A DNA stretch of 64,000 bases from contig NC_134950.1 of assembly GCF_965638725.1 (NCBI RefSeq), positions 6,944,101-7,008,100 of the forward strand, read 5' to 3'. Within the stretch, counting starts at the first letter, position 1; each line of letters starts with the position of its first letter. The position numbers were made by a program, and so were the translations under genes. This document shows positions 12,027 through 25,528 of the stretch, piece after piece. This DNA comes from Aptenodytes patagonicus (Eukaryota > Chordata > Aves > Sphenisciformes > Spheniscidae). The notes under the pieces are model-generated. The model was given only the letters and a program-made list of their open reading frames with translations. It searched no databases and was not told the DNA's origin.

Positions 12027-13059
12027 TGATAGAGATAGGTATAGGGTGTCATGGTTCACTTGTACCCTTCCTCCCAGGTTCAGCTGATGCCATGAGGTCC
12101 CTGCCTGTCACAGCCTCCCAGTGCAAACAAGAGATAGAGGAACTGTCATGCATTCACTACACTGCCCTGCAAAAAGTGTCTCTGATCCACTCAGAGAAAA
12201 ACATGTACCATGTTACTCAGCTGATCATCAAAAGGGAGGGGTGCCTGAGGAGACCGGTGCTGAGACTGACCCTGGAAAGGGGCAGGGGAAGTGGGGAAGC
12301 AGGTTGTACCTGGCAGATAGCTGAGTTTCTCGTCCCCATTCCGTGCAACAGGATGACATTAGCTCCTGTGATTGAACAGGGGCCTACACAGAGATATAAA
12401 TAAATCAATCAAAATCCCTTGCACAAACATAAAAGCTGAGAGTGTTTAATTCAGGCTTGACTGTTACTTTCTTCTCCGCACCAGGACTGGACCACTGTGA
12501 GATATATAGAAGCATTGACTCTATTAGATTTTAGCTATTCACCATATTAATCATAATCCAGCTCACCTCACAAAAAGTAAATAACATCTTTAAGATTATC
12601 AGACGCAGTTTTGAGCAACATTTTTCTTATTAAACAAGCACACAGGACTGAGAAAAATCAATAGGAGAGTTAGACTAGCCTCCACGTAGAGGGTGTTTGT
12701 TATCACCCGTAAGTCACTGTAAAAGATGACAAAGCTGCCACATCATGGAGAAAAGTAATTTTACAGGACTCAGGTGGGTTCAAGTTTCCGTCTTCTCCCC
12801 TCCTGTAATTCAGTGTATCATGTGTTTCCACCAGATAAATGAATCTGCTAGTCTGCCAGACACAGATGGTCACCACAGTGACAGAGCTCAGCATGCTAAT
12901 TTCCATTTTATAGGCCATGGTTCCTTCTCTTTTCTCTTTAGCAATAAAGGAATTCTAATTCTTCACGGACAGTGCAAGTTGGTGTGATTGGGCGGGTGTA
13001 ACAGCCCACAATTGCAGGTGGCTGGCTGACCACATCCATCTGTGGAAAGGAGGGGATTG
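12027..13059. other. Intergenic sequence, no gene recognised
   Basis: A 125-codon plus-strand frame at 12026-12403 has no recognisable motif and starts inside the microsatellite flank, so I do not call it. The remainder is unremarkable. If the minus-strand exon at 13060 is real, the part adjoining 13059 would be its 3' UTR. Confidence 0.5.
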
Positions 13060-13158
13060 TCATTTCAGCTTGAAGGAGGAAACTTGAGTGACCTCCACCA
13101 CATTCATCACCTGGGCGACACGGTCCGCCTCCCGCACTGTCCCAGTCACCTCAAATAA
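13060..13158 (-). CDS. Candidate terminal coding exon of an unidentified gene
   Basis: On the minus strand a good splice acceptor (T-rich tract, then TTTGCAG at 13165-13159) opens directly into 32 sense codons and a TGA (13062-13060). The peptide starts LFEVTGTVREADRV and ends QVSSFKLK. The frame uses mostly G or C at third positions (GTG, GAG, GTC, CGG) and contains several CpGs, in a region that is otherwise AT-rich. That is how avian coding exons often look. Entry would be in phase 0. I do not recognise the protein and found no convincing upstream exon, so this may instead be a transposon remnant or chance; a 33-codon frame alone is not significant. It does not join in phase with KHDRBS3 exons. 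Confidence 0.3.
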   Translation of the reverse strand, partial: LFEVTGTVREADRVAQVMNVVEVTQVSSFKLK

Positions 13159-16100
13159 CTGCAAACAGCAATGTAAATTCAGTGAAATTGGTATAGTTTA
13201 GACTAAAGTTATCATGTATAAAAAACATTTTCATTTCCAGATGGTCTGATTTTTCTGTGCAGTTTCATAAATATGAAACTTTAAAAATTAATTACTGATG
13301 CTAAGTTTTGGGGGGAAGGGATGTTTTTGGTTTTTTTGTTTATTCAGTTGTTGTTAAGGGATGAGATTGTTTTTTACCAAAATGGAAGTTCACCTTAAAT
13401 TCTTTCTCGGTATGTAAGAGCTATTGTTCATTTGTATTATAATAAGGCATTAGACCTTGCAGCTGTAGCAGGAAGATCAGTTGGAACAAGATGAGGTAAG
13501 TAGCCATTCCAGATAAATGTTTATAATGCAAAGGAAACATGATAAAAGGAAAAACAGAAGCAGAGAAGGATTAATCAAATTGCCTGTGGGTTTAGAGCAT
13601 CTTTGTGTCAGAAGAAGAATCCTTATATCTGCTTTCCATTCAATGAACTGCTTGTAGTGGAAGTTACTGTACGTCGATGGAAACAAACATATATGTGTTA
13701 GATGTTAAGGACACTGAGAAAAATAATAATAGCATTAAAAAGAAAATATGTGGGTTTGCAGTAGTACCTGTTGCGGTACTAATCTCAGACATATAAAAAA
13801 GATACTACTTTTCCTTCTCCTCCACTCTGTAGCTACTACATGGGTAGAATAAAACTCTATTCTACTACTGACTTTCAAATGGGCACTAAGCTTCACAGTT
13901 CACTTCTGTTACTTAGATTAATGGGCTATTATTTTCTGTGTTTGTCTTACTACCTTTGTTAATTCTGACTTGAAATGTAGCTACTGATGATCAATAGGGC
14001 CTCTAATATGCACATATTTACATTTTTAGAAGTAATAAGTCATGTACAGAACTCATACCTGAGTTTACTTTGTTAGCTGTGTTCTCCAGTTTCATAACCT
14101 TCACCTGCCCTCTGTATATATTTTGATAACTAGTATTGAGTGTCTCTCTAAAGTGAATACTGTAACCTGTATCATGAAATTAATCAATAATACTTGCTAT
14201 CCTTGATATTACACTCTGGGGACATTTAATTGTACCTCTCTGGAGCACAGGGTTGTTTTAACAATGTGTCAATATTAACAGCTGGTTGAAATGAAAAACA
14301 AAAATTTTATTCCATTTTTAATGATATAAAAATTGGCCCTCATTTGATGCAATAGAACTTTTAATCCAGAACTACACTTTCCATGAAAATGGAATTATTT
14401 GCAGAGTCTTCCCAATTTTGAACTGAAATTCTAGGTATTGCTGCAAATTTCCTGCCAGTGCACTGAAACCAGGATAGTTTGCAATCAGATTAAGATCATT
14501 CTAAGCCAACATCTGCATTTGGTGTCAAGACCACAACATCTGTATGAAAGTATGGTTGATGCACACTACAGGCAGGCTTTCATTACAAGCAATCACTATT
14601 CAAGGGTAAATACATGGTCACCTAGAAAAGCAATATGTGGAGCTGTAAGCATGGGAAGGGGACTGCCTCTCTAGGTCTTCTGAAAGAAGGAGAGGTCTCT
14701 GCATAAAAACACCTGCCATCCAATTAGACAGAAAATCCCACAGGATACAGTCTACTTGAATACCCAGAAAATAAATCTAGATAAAGCCATATACGATTGT
14801 TTCACAAATACATAATTTCTGTCTCTTTCTCCTCCACACCTTTTTATTAAAGAAGAGAATGAGTCATGGTTGCCTCTTTGTAGCCCAGCCGGAATTTGCC
14901 TACAACCTGCAGGTACAGACAACAGGCACTTTTCTGAGGTGTCATAATAACTTAGTAAAAGTTTCCACCTTAGGCTAACCTACTGGCTCTGAGTCTCTTG
15001 TGGAGCACCTCTAGGGAGCTCCGCACTGGGTGGAGGGATAGTATCCAGTTCTTCAGTTTGGTATTCAACCATGATAGGCAAGAAATCTTCCCTTCCCTCC
15101 CCCTATTCTCTTTCTTATTCATCATATACCTTTTAATTGCTGCAACAAGCAATTTGTCTAGGCAGTGGAGCACTTTCACTACACAGTCCTGATTCATCTG
15201 TGGAGCAGGTCCAACATATACATGCAATACGTGCATGTATTTGCATAATCAATGGCTGGAAGGTAACATATATTTATGAACAGCACCAATTCAGCTGTCA
15301 CAGAAAATGATAGTTCTAGTGATTCCCAAGCTATGTGTTATACGTGTTAAAAAACACGTAAGTTTTTTTAAGAACTAACAGTAATCGGGGTTCTTTTTAG
15401 GTAAAGAGGGAAAGGGAGACATTGCTTTTGGGTTACAATATGGCTAGATAGTTATGTTATATGTGTCTGGGATCATTTTTTGGCACAGATTTGCCTATAT
15501 CTGTACTGTTAAAGTCTCCCAGCCTGTGAAACAGGGTGGGCACATCCAAACTGCTAACTGGGAATGGTCCGTGGTCTGTGCTGATTCCCGAGCTGTGTCC
15601 AGGATGCATCTGGGAGAGTGCCAGCTGGCTGGGGCCAAAATCATAACAGGAACCATTTAACAGGACAGGCGATCAAGTTCCTGTCCCTGGGAACTTTCCC
15701 TGGCGCCATTCAATTAGCTAGGATAGATGTAGTCCAAAAGTCTAAACTAATTACCATGAAAAGAGACAGTAATTCAGTGGTGGTGTTTCATTGCCATATG
15801 CTGGCATCTTTGGGGTCTGGAGAGAAAATAAAACCATCTTAAGGAAAACCTTGCCAAAGGAAAGCTCTAAAAGACAATTGCAATAGGGAAGAAATTTCAG
15901 GCATCACTCGTAACACTGCAAGCAGAGTGAAGATGAGCCAGAGAAGAAAAGATGAGCCCATAGGAATGGGGCATGATAGAACAGCACTTCCCCTACTTCC
16001 TTCCAGAATGTTTCAATAGAAGGGAAATATGGTGAAAAGCTGAAGAAACAAAATACTCAAGTACTTACAAATATGTGCTATTTTATTTCAAAAATACTCT

Positions 16101-17604
16101 TTGAATGCTGTGTTTGCATTACTGGACTACAGAGTTAACCACAGCCTGTTCCATAGGGAGAGCTCAAACCAGATTTCAAGATCTGGTATCCTGAGACTGT
16201 GTGCTGGACAGTTATTGAGAGGAACATTTACAAGAAACAGAAACACTTTTTTAGGAAGTCTCACCAGGAAAGGCAAGTATGCCACATACATGCTGGGTTC
16301 TTGTAAAATTCAAACTTTCCCAGTGAAGTGGTAATTGTACATGATAAATCCCTCTTCAGGTTGAACTGAAGAGGTTGAACAAATATAAATATATGTGTTT
16401 TAGAAAGAAATATCAACCAGTCCTCCTCCTGGCATGGATTTACTAATGGGGTAAACAAGCTGAAGTAATCTACTTGTCACTACTATTTGGGGTAGCACAT
16501 GCACTGGATTATGGGAAAAGGAAAAGACTGTACTGTGACACTTCATTTTACTACTGACCTTGGATCCATATTTGCCAGACCTCTAGGGCCAGCAAATGTC
16601 TGGATCACAAGAAGTCACTGCATCAGCAAGGAGGTAAACAACTAATGCAAAGGCCATTTCTTGCACTATGACAAATGCCTCATCCTCTCCTTTTAAATGG
16701 AAAATGGTTATCTACTGAACACCTCCAACACAGCCCGACAGTGAAAAAAGGACTAGTTATAACCACTTTCTCACTGAATGGAAAATGTACATGTAGGACA
16801 TGATGGACACAAAAGCAACTTGGTTGCATCTCAACAAGTTCTCCTTTATCTGGACAAATACAAGATTTGCTTGACATGAGTGCATCTCAGATGTGCCTCA
16901 CTACCCACTTGTATCTTGTTATAAGGAGAAGTTGTCACAACATGATGTATATACCCTGTTAGCTTTTACCAACTTCCATTCACTAAATTACGGGAGATGG
17001 ATAAAGGTCAATTGGTGGCTGAGAAAATTGAGTTTAATCACAAGCCACCTAAGTGAGGAAAGACATTACCATCTGGCATTATATAGCACATTAAACTGAC
17101 TCTTCTCTGGCCTGTAAAGGTCATTGTACATTGTATGGCAAAGGTTGTGCTGTGGAAACACTAATTGGTTTTTAATATTGGCTGCTGGTTTTCCTGTAGA
17201 GGGTGTCAAGTGCCTCTTGGGAGTACTTACTGACACTCATTCCCAATTGAGTCATAATTGCCACCCTGTGCCAGCAAAGTCAGATGGATTTTTGAGGTCC
17301 GGTCCAGCAAAGCTGGAAAAGGACTAAGGATCCACGTGATAATCATGACTCTGCTACTGAATGACGATACCACCTCTGTCCAAGTTGGGTAATACGTTTG
17401 CATCTCTCATCTAGAAAGCAAGATGATCCCATCCTCTTGCCCATGGGATTCGAACATGGAAAGGGCAAGTTATTATCATTCACAGAACTGGTCTGAGCAC
17501 TTGGTGCTAGGTCCACAGGGTTTTAAGTCGTTAGCTCATATTATATTTCAACTGACTTAAATGTGTGTTAAATAGCTCAATACAGAAAATACATCAATAA
17601 ACTA
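13159..17604. other. Intergenic (or intronic) sequence, no gene recognised
   Basis: AT-rich, with no named repeat. Two small inverted repeats occur: ATACATGCA/TGCATGTAT around 15218-15240 and ACGTGTT/AACACGT around 15339-15356. Short open frames were examined and not called. Confidence 0.6.
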
Positions 17605-18035
17605 GAACAAGTTCAGTGGAGGCCACTGAGATGATCAGGGCTGGAACACCCTGAAAAGAAGCTGAGGGATGAGCATTGTTCAGCCTGGAGAAGAGGTGGC
17701 TTTGAGGGGACCTTACAGCAGCCCCCAGTACTCATGGGAAGGTCATCAAGAAGGCGGAGACAGGGTTTTCACTGTGGTGCATGGTGGGAGGATGAGAGAC
17801 AACAAGCTCAGAAAGTCTCAGACTGGATATAAGGAGAAACTTTTTTCCCCATGAGGACAGCCAGGCAGTGGAGCAGGTTGCCCAGGTACATTGTGCCTTC
17901 TTCATCCTTGGAGGTTTTCAAGACCCAAATGGATAAATCTCAGAGCAATATTATAGGATCCCATAGCTGACTCAGTTTTGAGAAGGAGGTTGGAATAGAG
18001 GTCTCCTGAGGTCATATGTGACCTGAATACCTGAT
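17605..18035 (+). mobile_element. Old CR1 LINE 3'-region fragment
   Basis: Plus-strand sequence recalls the C-terminal ORF2/3' UTR part of CR1: TTCAGCCTGGAGAAGAGG, then GATATAAGGAGAAAC, CAGTGGAGCAGGTTGCCCAGG and CTTGGAGGTTTTCAAGACCC in the expected order. Indels and substitutions are many and no frame survives. No octamer tail is visible. Boundaries are approximate. Confidence 0.8.
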
Positions 18036-21000
18036 GACCCCATGGAATGGGTACGTTAGTGCTGGATACTCCCTTTGTGTGACCCATCTGGGAGAATGGA
18101 CAGATGGGAAGATCTGTCATTCTCCGCATCCAGCACACACAGAAATCATTATGAGTCAGATGTATTTCCAGCAGCTTCTTCAAACACGTCTGAAGGGGGA
18201 TACTAGATGGTGATACTTTCTCTTCGGAAAGTAGTTGATAATTTTGTTTGGCATTTGCATACACGTCCAATAGCCTGCTTCCGATTGTCATCTTCCATGG
18301 CATGAAATGCATTTGGATCATATACAGCTACAAAACGTATGCAAAGTCCAAATCTTCCCAGTGCCTGTTAGTTAAGAGTCAGATGCATTTCTAGGAAATC
18401 CCGAAAGAAAGAAAAGTGTAAGATTTGGAAGGATGTGGTTGAGAGGGCTCTGGTGTGACAGACTGCCTGGCTCACAACGATGGGCTGCAATGACAGAGGA
18501 AATTCCTGGCATGGCATTGGCAAGTTTCCATGTTCATAATTCCCTCAGCCCTAAAATGAATTCTGGAAGGCTAATCATCATTTATATTAGATCACTAGTA
18601 TGTAGGAATAGCCACAATCTGTGGCAGTAGGTAGACAGAAGTTAATGATGAAGGCACTTTTTTTAAAACAACAACAACCACCCCACACCAAAAAACAAAC
18701 CTTCACTATTTCAGAACTGTGTATTTCTAGAAAAAACTTATAGGCCTCCTTTAATGGCACTTCCAGTAGCTTAGACAACATTACCGTTTATGTTCAACTT
18801 GTCATAGCTTTGCACAAATGCTCAAAACGAGGAAAAAAAACAAAAAGGAGATGAAAAAGCACTACCAGGGCTTAAAAGGAACAGAGGAAAACAAAAGACA
18901 ACTCATTCCCCGTGCTATCCAAGCTCCTTTTTGTCAGATTTAAAGAATTTCATCCAATTTCCCCATTAATCAGCTGATAAAGCAGACCCACATTCTGACA
19001 TGAAGCATAAGATAATGTCAACATTATTTGCAAACTGCTACATTACAGTGACAACTTAATGTTTATTACTGTCAAGTTACTGTCAATTTATTAAAAGGAC
19101 CAAAAGAGCTGGCTTTGCTAAGCACAGCTCTCAGTCCCACTAGACTAGTGAAGCTGCGCCCTCTTCCCCTGTGCTGTTCTCTGTGATGGAGCACAGTATA
19201 TCCATTTGTCTGCACAGACAGCTCTGTGAACATGCTGGCTAATGAACAATGCAGGGAATTTTAAATACCAGGACACCTTTTTACCTGTATCACCCTTTGG
19301 TTTTTGATAGGCTTTTTTGTTTGCCTTTTTTCCCCTAAAGCCCTCATATGTATTATCACTACAGTTTATTCTCCTAATAGCTATTCTCCCTGCAGCGTTT
19401 GTGCTTTTAGGGCCAGATTCTGCTAGCCTTACTCCGTTTGAAAAGCTTTCTCTGCTGTGTCAGTTCTGGCACTTGTGAAGTGACATGCTACGCAATTTTA
19501 GGAAAGATATCACTGTGCCACCTTCTAGATTTCCATCTACTAGTCAAACAGAATGCAATATTTTCATCATCTATGCTTTTCTAGTGCAAAATGAAAACAC
19601 TTGGTAACAGATCTGGGTAATTCATTTCATAGGCTTGCATACAAACACCCTAAACTTTATTTTGACATTGTTAGCAAGGGTATAACAAGAGCTGAAAGTT
19701 GGCGACTGCAAAATTCAACCTTAAAATCAGTGACAATTTCCTAGAAATAGTACTGCTAAGAGCTGACACAATGCTCACACAAGGAAAGGGAGGACAGGCA
19801 CTGTCTCCTGTGGCCTTTTAAACAAGGTTTGAGATCCCTTTATCCAGCTTTGGAAAGAATTGTTGGATTTGCATTTTTTGACAGAGAAAAGACATGAGAG
19901 TCTCTTCTGCTGAATGGCTACAGGCACTAGTAGCAGGAATGGGATTTCTTGTGCTGCCCTCAATGCATTCATAACACAGTAGTTTAGCTAACGGTTAATA
20001 ACTTCTTGCAGTAGAACTTAACATGTCAGATTATCACCTATAAAGGTCAGAAGGACTCTTTTTTCTCAACTATATACATAAAAAATGAAGGAAAAAAGCA
20101 TCAGATGTAGATCTACTGTGCTCCACTGGTTTGTGTCCACAGAACCACTCTGCTTGGTGTGACCCTTGCCTCCAGTGTTTGTTTTTACAGTTAGTAATGA
20201 GCAAACTGCAATTAGAGTTGGTTCAAATGACCATTTAAACTTTTCAGAACAAAGAAAATAAACTCAAGACATACCTCTCTACACAGAGGTGAATACACTG
20301 CAGAAATACACATTAAATAGCAAGTACCGTAGCAATATACTTAATATGATAAGTGGGAAATAGAAGTGAGCTGAGGGTTAAAAGCAATTGGCTTTGGTTG
20401 TAACTGGAAGATCCATTAAATATTCGTAGCTAAAGTACTCTCACCCCCAGTCCAGCTCAGTGTCCAAACCAGGCACCACTCATTGAGTTTTAGTAGCCAA
20501 TTTCCAGATATGAAACTGAGGTTTGTGGAATCAACCATTGCAAACCAGAACCAAAAGAAACTTTGTTAGACATCTGCACATGAGAAACTCATGCCTCATT
20601 TCACCACTTCTTACAGCCTGTTCAACTCTGAATCAGAGGATCTCATGTAAAATTTAATGATTTTTAATTAACCTATTTAAATTAACCTATTTAAATGTCT
20701 TTGCTTCAGTTGGATTCGTTATTTGATGTCCACCATTTAGGGAAGCACTCCACTTCATCCTCCAAGCCAGTGACAACCACCTCTTGTCCTGTTTGTGAGA
20801 TACAACCCTTCTCTCATGTCAGATACCTATTCCACATTGTGGAGATACTTCCAACCCCTGCTCGCAGCAGTCCTTACTTTAAAAAAGTAAGGCTGCTGAG
20901 ATGAAGTGGGCTATGGAGATTACAGAGCAGGAAAGAGAATCTCATATGCACAGAGAGCTTTTGTGTGAAGAGCTTTTTTTCGGTGAGCTGCATGTACACA

Positions 21001-22849
21001 AAGACTGATCCCAAGGGTCTGGAGAATTAGCATCCTTGTATTTTGGAGCAAAATTTTCTAAGTTGACTTGGCTAATACTGAAAAACAGAAACAGCTCATG
21101 ACTGGATTTTTCTCTGCGACAGGAAGGAGCAACTTTGCCTACCACACATGGCTAATCTGGAATGAGTTATCTGCATCAAGGTCACCCCTTCATTGTCCTC
21201 ATTCTGTGTTATGTGAAATTGTCAAGATGGTGCATCTTCCTTCTTGAGAAAATAGATATTTGGTGTTTGTTTGTGTTTTGAGTGGTTTTTTAACATCTCG
21301 TTTGCATCATAGATTGCTTGCTTATTATCTAATTTTACCAAAACACTTAGGTCAGTTCTTCTTCTGGTATAAACTGTGGAAGTCAGCTGAAAAACTACAG
21401 TAGAAATAAACACAAACTCAAATTAAATATAACTCATCCCAAGAACAGGCAAGAGGAGCACATCTGGTAGAATCTTAAGGCTGTTTTTTTTTCAATTTCA
21501 AATACAAATGACCTTCAGTACACTGAAATTTAATAGCAAACATTTAGTCTGATTTAGTAAGCCTGAAAGTCTGTCTCTTCTAGAAGAGATCACTAAATTA
21601 TTTTTCTGGGTGGGGGGAAGTGAAAAGCACTAGTCCTTTGCAGGGATATAATAATTTAAGGATGCATCCCTACCAATATCCAAACCATGGCTCTTAAATC
21701 TGCATGTGTCTGAAAAAGATTTTAAAGTCAAATAAAGCAGAAGATTAGGAACTCTTTACTCCCAGGGAATTTCACATGCTTGAAGAACGGCAATTGCTTT
21801 GTCTTCTGCTGAAACGCAGCTATCTCTGGGGTAGAGAGAAGCAGCTGTATAACACCACATAGCAATGCCACACAGGAACTTGACAGGAAAGGAAAAATCA
21901 CAAGGAAAAAGCGGCATCAGGAACTTAGCTAGACAAACTGTGCAGTTATTATCCATTCAGATTAGTGGGACAGAGATGGGAATTAGGCTTCCTGTACCAC
22001 AGGGCCTTTAAACACCCCTGTGTGGCAAAGCTTGAAGTTTGATATCTTATTTGAAGCCTGGCAACCAGCACCTTATAGGGCCCTTTGCTCTGATACTGCT
22101 GCTGCGAGTGCTGTTCTAGTGTCATAATGGCAGATACATTTTCATTGAGAAGCAACATTTGGTTACAGACTGAGTTTGCTGGTGCTAATAACTTGGGCTG
22201 CTTCCAGAAAGAGGAAGGAAAAAAAAAAAAAAAAAAGAAAACAGGAAAGGCAGCAATCCAAATATGAATCAAAAGCTGTGCAACCCATGGAGTCAACAGG
22301 GACCTGAACTGAGATAATAAATACCTGGCTCTGGATGAACATTAGAAGGCTTAGCAATATGGTTCACTTACTTCTCAAAGGGGGAAGTTCAGGGTGAAAA
22401 ATTAATGCAGTTGCTGGAAATATAAGAGACAAATAACCAGCTTCACCAGAGGCTTAGGAGGTGGTGATGGGTTTGCCCATAAAGGAATTTTGTTACACCT
22501 AATTAAAACATTGGTAAATGTAAAAGGCATCCAAAGAAGGAATACTGAACAAGTTCTTGTGAGGCCCACAGATTGCTGCTATAAACAGGAGGCTGGTGAT
22601 CTCTTACTAACTTCCACAGGTTTTAAGTCATCAGAGATGCCTGTTTTGCACAGCTAGCCTTTGAATGACCTGCCTGGATGGTAGGAGTATGCCACCCTGC
22701 CACTAACCTACGGGCCTCTTCGGGAGAGTAAGACGTGGCCTTCATATGCAAAATTCAGGCTTAAGTGAAAGATTTAGACACAGTTAAACAGACGCTTTTG
22801 AGTTCCACTGGAGGCCTGATCTATACCAACAACAAAAACACCATCTGCA
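18036..22849. other. Intergenic sequence, no gene recognised
   Basis: No named element. There is an A-run of 18 at 22219-22236 without a nearby polyadenylation signal, and a tandem ATTAACCTATTTAA-type duplication near 20667-20695. A 49-codon frame at 18217-18364 (minus) was considered and rejected. Confidence 0.6.
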
Positions 22850-25528
22850 ACAACAGAAACATGGTGGGGTGACTCTCATGACTGGAGTGCTGCAATGGAT
22901 GGCTATAGACTCTTCAGAAGGGACAGGCGAGGAAGAAGAGGTGGTGGGGTGGCCCTGTATGTTAGGGAGTGTTTTGATTGTATAGAGCTCAACGATTGTG
23001 ATGATGGTACGGTTGAGTGTCTATGGGTAAGGATGAGGGGGAAGGCCAACGAGGCAGATATCCTGCTGGGAGTCTGTTATAGACCACCCAACCAGGATGA
23101 AGGGGCGGATGAAGCGTTCTACAAGCGGCTGGCAGAAGTCTCTCAATCGCTAGCCCTTGTTCTCGTGGGGGACTTCAACTTCCCGGACATCTGCTGGAAA
23201 TACAACACGGCAGAGAGGAAGCAGTCTAGGAGGTTCCTGGAGTGTGTGGAAGACAACTTCCTGACACAGCTGGTAAGTGAGCCTACCAGGGGAGGTGCCT
23301 CGCTCGACCTGCTGCTTACAAACAGAGAAGGACTGGTGGGAGATGTGGTGGTCGGAGGCCGTCTTGGGCTTAGCGACCATGAAATGATAGAATTCTCGCT
23401 TCTTGGTGAAGTAAGGAGGGGGGGCAGCAAAACCACAACCATGGACTTCCGGAGGGCGGACTTTGGCCTGTTCAGGACGTTGGTTGAGAGAGTCCCGTGG
23501 GAGACGGTCCTGAAGGGCAAAGGGGTCCAGGAAGGCTGGATGTTCTTCAAGAAGGAAATCTTAAAGGCGCAGGAGCAGGCTGTCCCTGTACGCCGTAAGA
23601 AGCATGGGCGGGGAAGACGACCGGCCTGGCTGAACAGGGAGCTCTTGCTGGGACTCAGGAAAAAAAGGAGAGTTTACCGCTTGTGGAAGAAGGGGCAGGC
23701 GACTCAAGAAGAGTACAGGGATCTCGTTAGGTCGTGCAGAGAAGAAATGAGAAAGGCAAAAGCCCAGCTAGAACGCAATCTGGCCGCTGTCGTTAAAGAC
23801 AACAAAAAAAGTTTTTACAAATATATTAATGACAAGAAGAGAGCCAAGGAGAATCTCCATCCTTTATTGGATGCAGGGGGGAACATTGTCACTGAGGATG
23901 AGGAAAAGGCTGAGGTACTCAATGCCTTCTTTGCCTCAGTCTTTAACAGGCAGAGCAGTTATCCTCAGGGTACTCGGCCCCCCGAGCTGGAAGACAGGGA
24001 CGGCGAGCAGGATGAACCCCCCGTAATCCAAGAGGAAGCAGTCAATGACCTGCTATGCCACCTGGACACTCACAAGTCTATGGGGCCGGATGGGATCCAC
24101 CCGAGAGTGCTGAGGGAGCTGGCGGAGGTGCTCGCCAAGCCACTCTCCATCATTTATCAGCAGTCCTGGTTAACGGGGGAGGTCCCGGATGACTGGAAGC
24201 TTGCCAATGTGACGCCCATCCACAGGAAGGGCCGGAAGGAGGATCCGGGGAACTACAGGCCTGTCAGCCTGACCTCGGTGCCAGGGAAGATTATGGAGCG
24301 GTTCATCTTGAGGGCGCTCACAAGGCATGAGCGGGACAACCCGGGGATCCGGCCTAGCCAGCACAGGTTCATGAGAGGCAGGTCCTGCCTGACCAACCTG
24401 ATCTCCTTCTATGACCAGGTGACCCGCCTAGTGGATGAGGGAAAGGCTGTGGATGTGGTCTACCTGGACTTCAGTAAAGCCTTTGACACCATCTCCCACA
24501 GTGTTCTCCTAGAGAAGCTGGCGGCTCACGGCTTAGACAGGTGTACTCTGCGCTGGGTCAAAAACTGGCTGGACGGCCGGGCCCAGAGAGTTGTGGTGAA
24601 TGGAGTTACATCCAGTTGGCGGCCGGTCACGAGTGGTGTTCCCCAGGGCTCAGTACTGGGGCCGGTCTTGTTTAATATCTTTATCGATGATCTGGATGAG
24701 GGGATTGAGTGCACCCTCAGTAAGTTTGCAGATGACACCAAGCTGGGCGGGAGTGTTGATCTGCTCGAGGGTAGGAAGGCTCTGTAGAGGCACCTGGACA
24801 GGCTGGATCGATGGGCCCAGGCCAACTGTATGAGGTTCAACAAGGCCAAGTGCCGGGTCCTGCACTTTGGCCACAACAACCCCATGCAGTGCTACAGGCT
24901 TGGGGAAGAGTGGCTGGAAAGCTGCCCAGCAGAGAAGGACCTGGGGGTGCTGGTCGACAGCCGGCTGAACATGAGCCGGCAGTGTGCCCAGGTGGCCAAG
25001 AAGGCCAATGGCATCCTGGCCTGTATCAGAAATCGTGTGGCCAGCAGGAGTAGGGAAGTGATCGTGCCCCTGTACTCGGCACTGGTGAGGCCGCATCTCG
25101 AATATTTTGTTCAGTTTTGGGCCCCTCACTACAAGAAGGACGTCGAGGTGCTGGAGCGTGTCCAGAGAAGGGCAACGAGGCTGGTGAGGGGTCTGGAGAA
25201 CAAGTCTTATGAGGAGTGGCTGGGGGAACTGGGACTGTTCAGCCTGGAGAAAAGGAGGCTGAGGGGAGACCTCATCGCTCTCTACAACTCCCTGAAAGGA
25301 GGTTGTAGCGAGGTGGGTGTTGGTCTTTTCTCCAAAGTAACAAGTGATAGGACGAGAGGAAATGGCCTCAAGTTGCGGCAGGGGAGGTTTAGATTGGATG
25401 TAAGGAAAAATTTCTTTACTGAAAGAGTGGTGAAACATTGGAACAGGCTGCCCAGGGAAGTAGTGGAGTCCCCATCCCTGGAGGTATTTAAAAGACGTGT
25501 AGATGAGGCGCTTAGGGAGATGGTTTAG
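22850..25528 (+). pseudogene. CR1 ORF2 (endonuclease plus reverse transcriptase) with one nonsense codon
   Basis: The frame contains the C-terminal two thirds of an APE-type endonuclease. Counting from the ATG at 22895, GDFNFPD lies at residues 92-98 and SDH at 160-162. The linker and a full RT follow, with [20 protein letters not shown] and FADD (residues 611-614). The only break is TAG at 24785-24787, where copy A has CAG. The same frame then reads on without a shift to TAG at 25526-25528. The truncated product would keep the catalytic palm but lose the thumb and C-terminal part. The 5' truncation removes the start of the endonuclease, so the copy cannot be autonomous. Confidence 0.93.

Noticed and set aside
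11663..12059. Minus-strand frames with LLSSP and PSPS repeats
   Set aside because: They are translations of the AGAGG/AGAGGG microsatellite.
12046..12120. TGTCATGGTT considered as the start of another LTR
   Set aside because: Only the first ten bases resemble an LTR start. The following sequence does not match the LTRs in this window and no CA end or duplication was found.
12026..12403. 125-codon plus-strand frame
   Set aside because: It begins at the microsatellite edge and has no motif, no splice context and no codon bias.
14990..15110. Minus-strand frame with a protein-like end (MVEYQTEELDTIPPPSAEL...)
   Set aside because: About 40 codons, with a stop just upstream and no pyrimidine tract at the only possible acceptor. 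Not distinguishable from chance.
18217..18364. Minus-strand 49-codon frame between an AG and a GT (ALGRFGLCIR...TTFRRE), continuing with stops to about 18040
   Set aside because: The peptide looks natural, but the acceptor lacks a good pyrimidine tract. The open length is within chance expectation, and three stops follow at about random density. No similarity recognised.
22219..22236. A18 run considered as a retrocopy tail
   Set aside because: No AATAAA or ATTAAA within about 40 bases upstream and no UTR-like or coding sequence before it.
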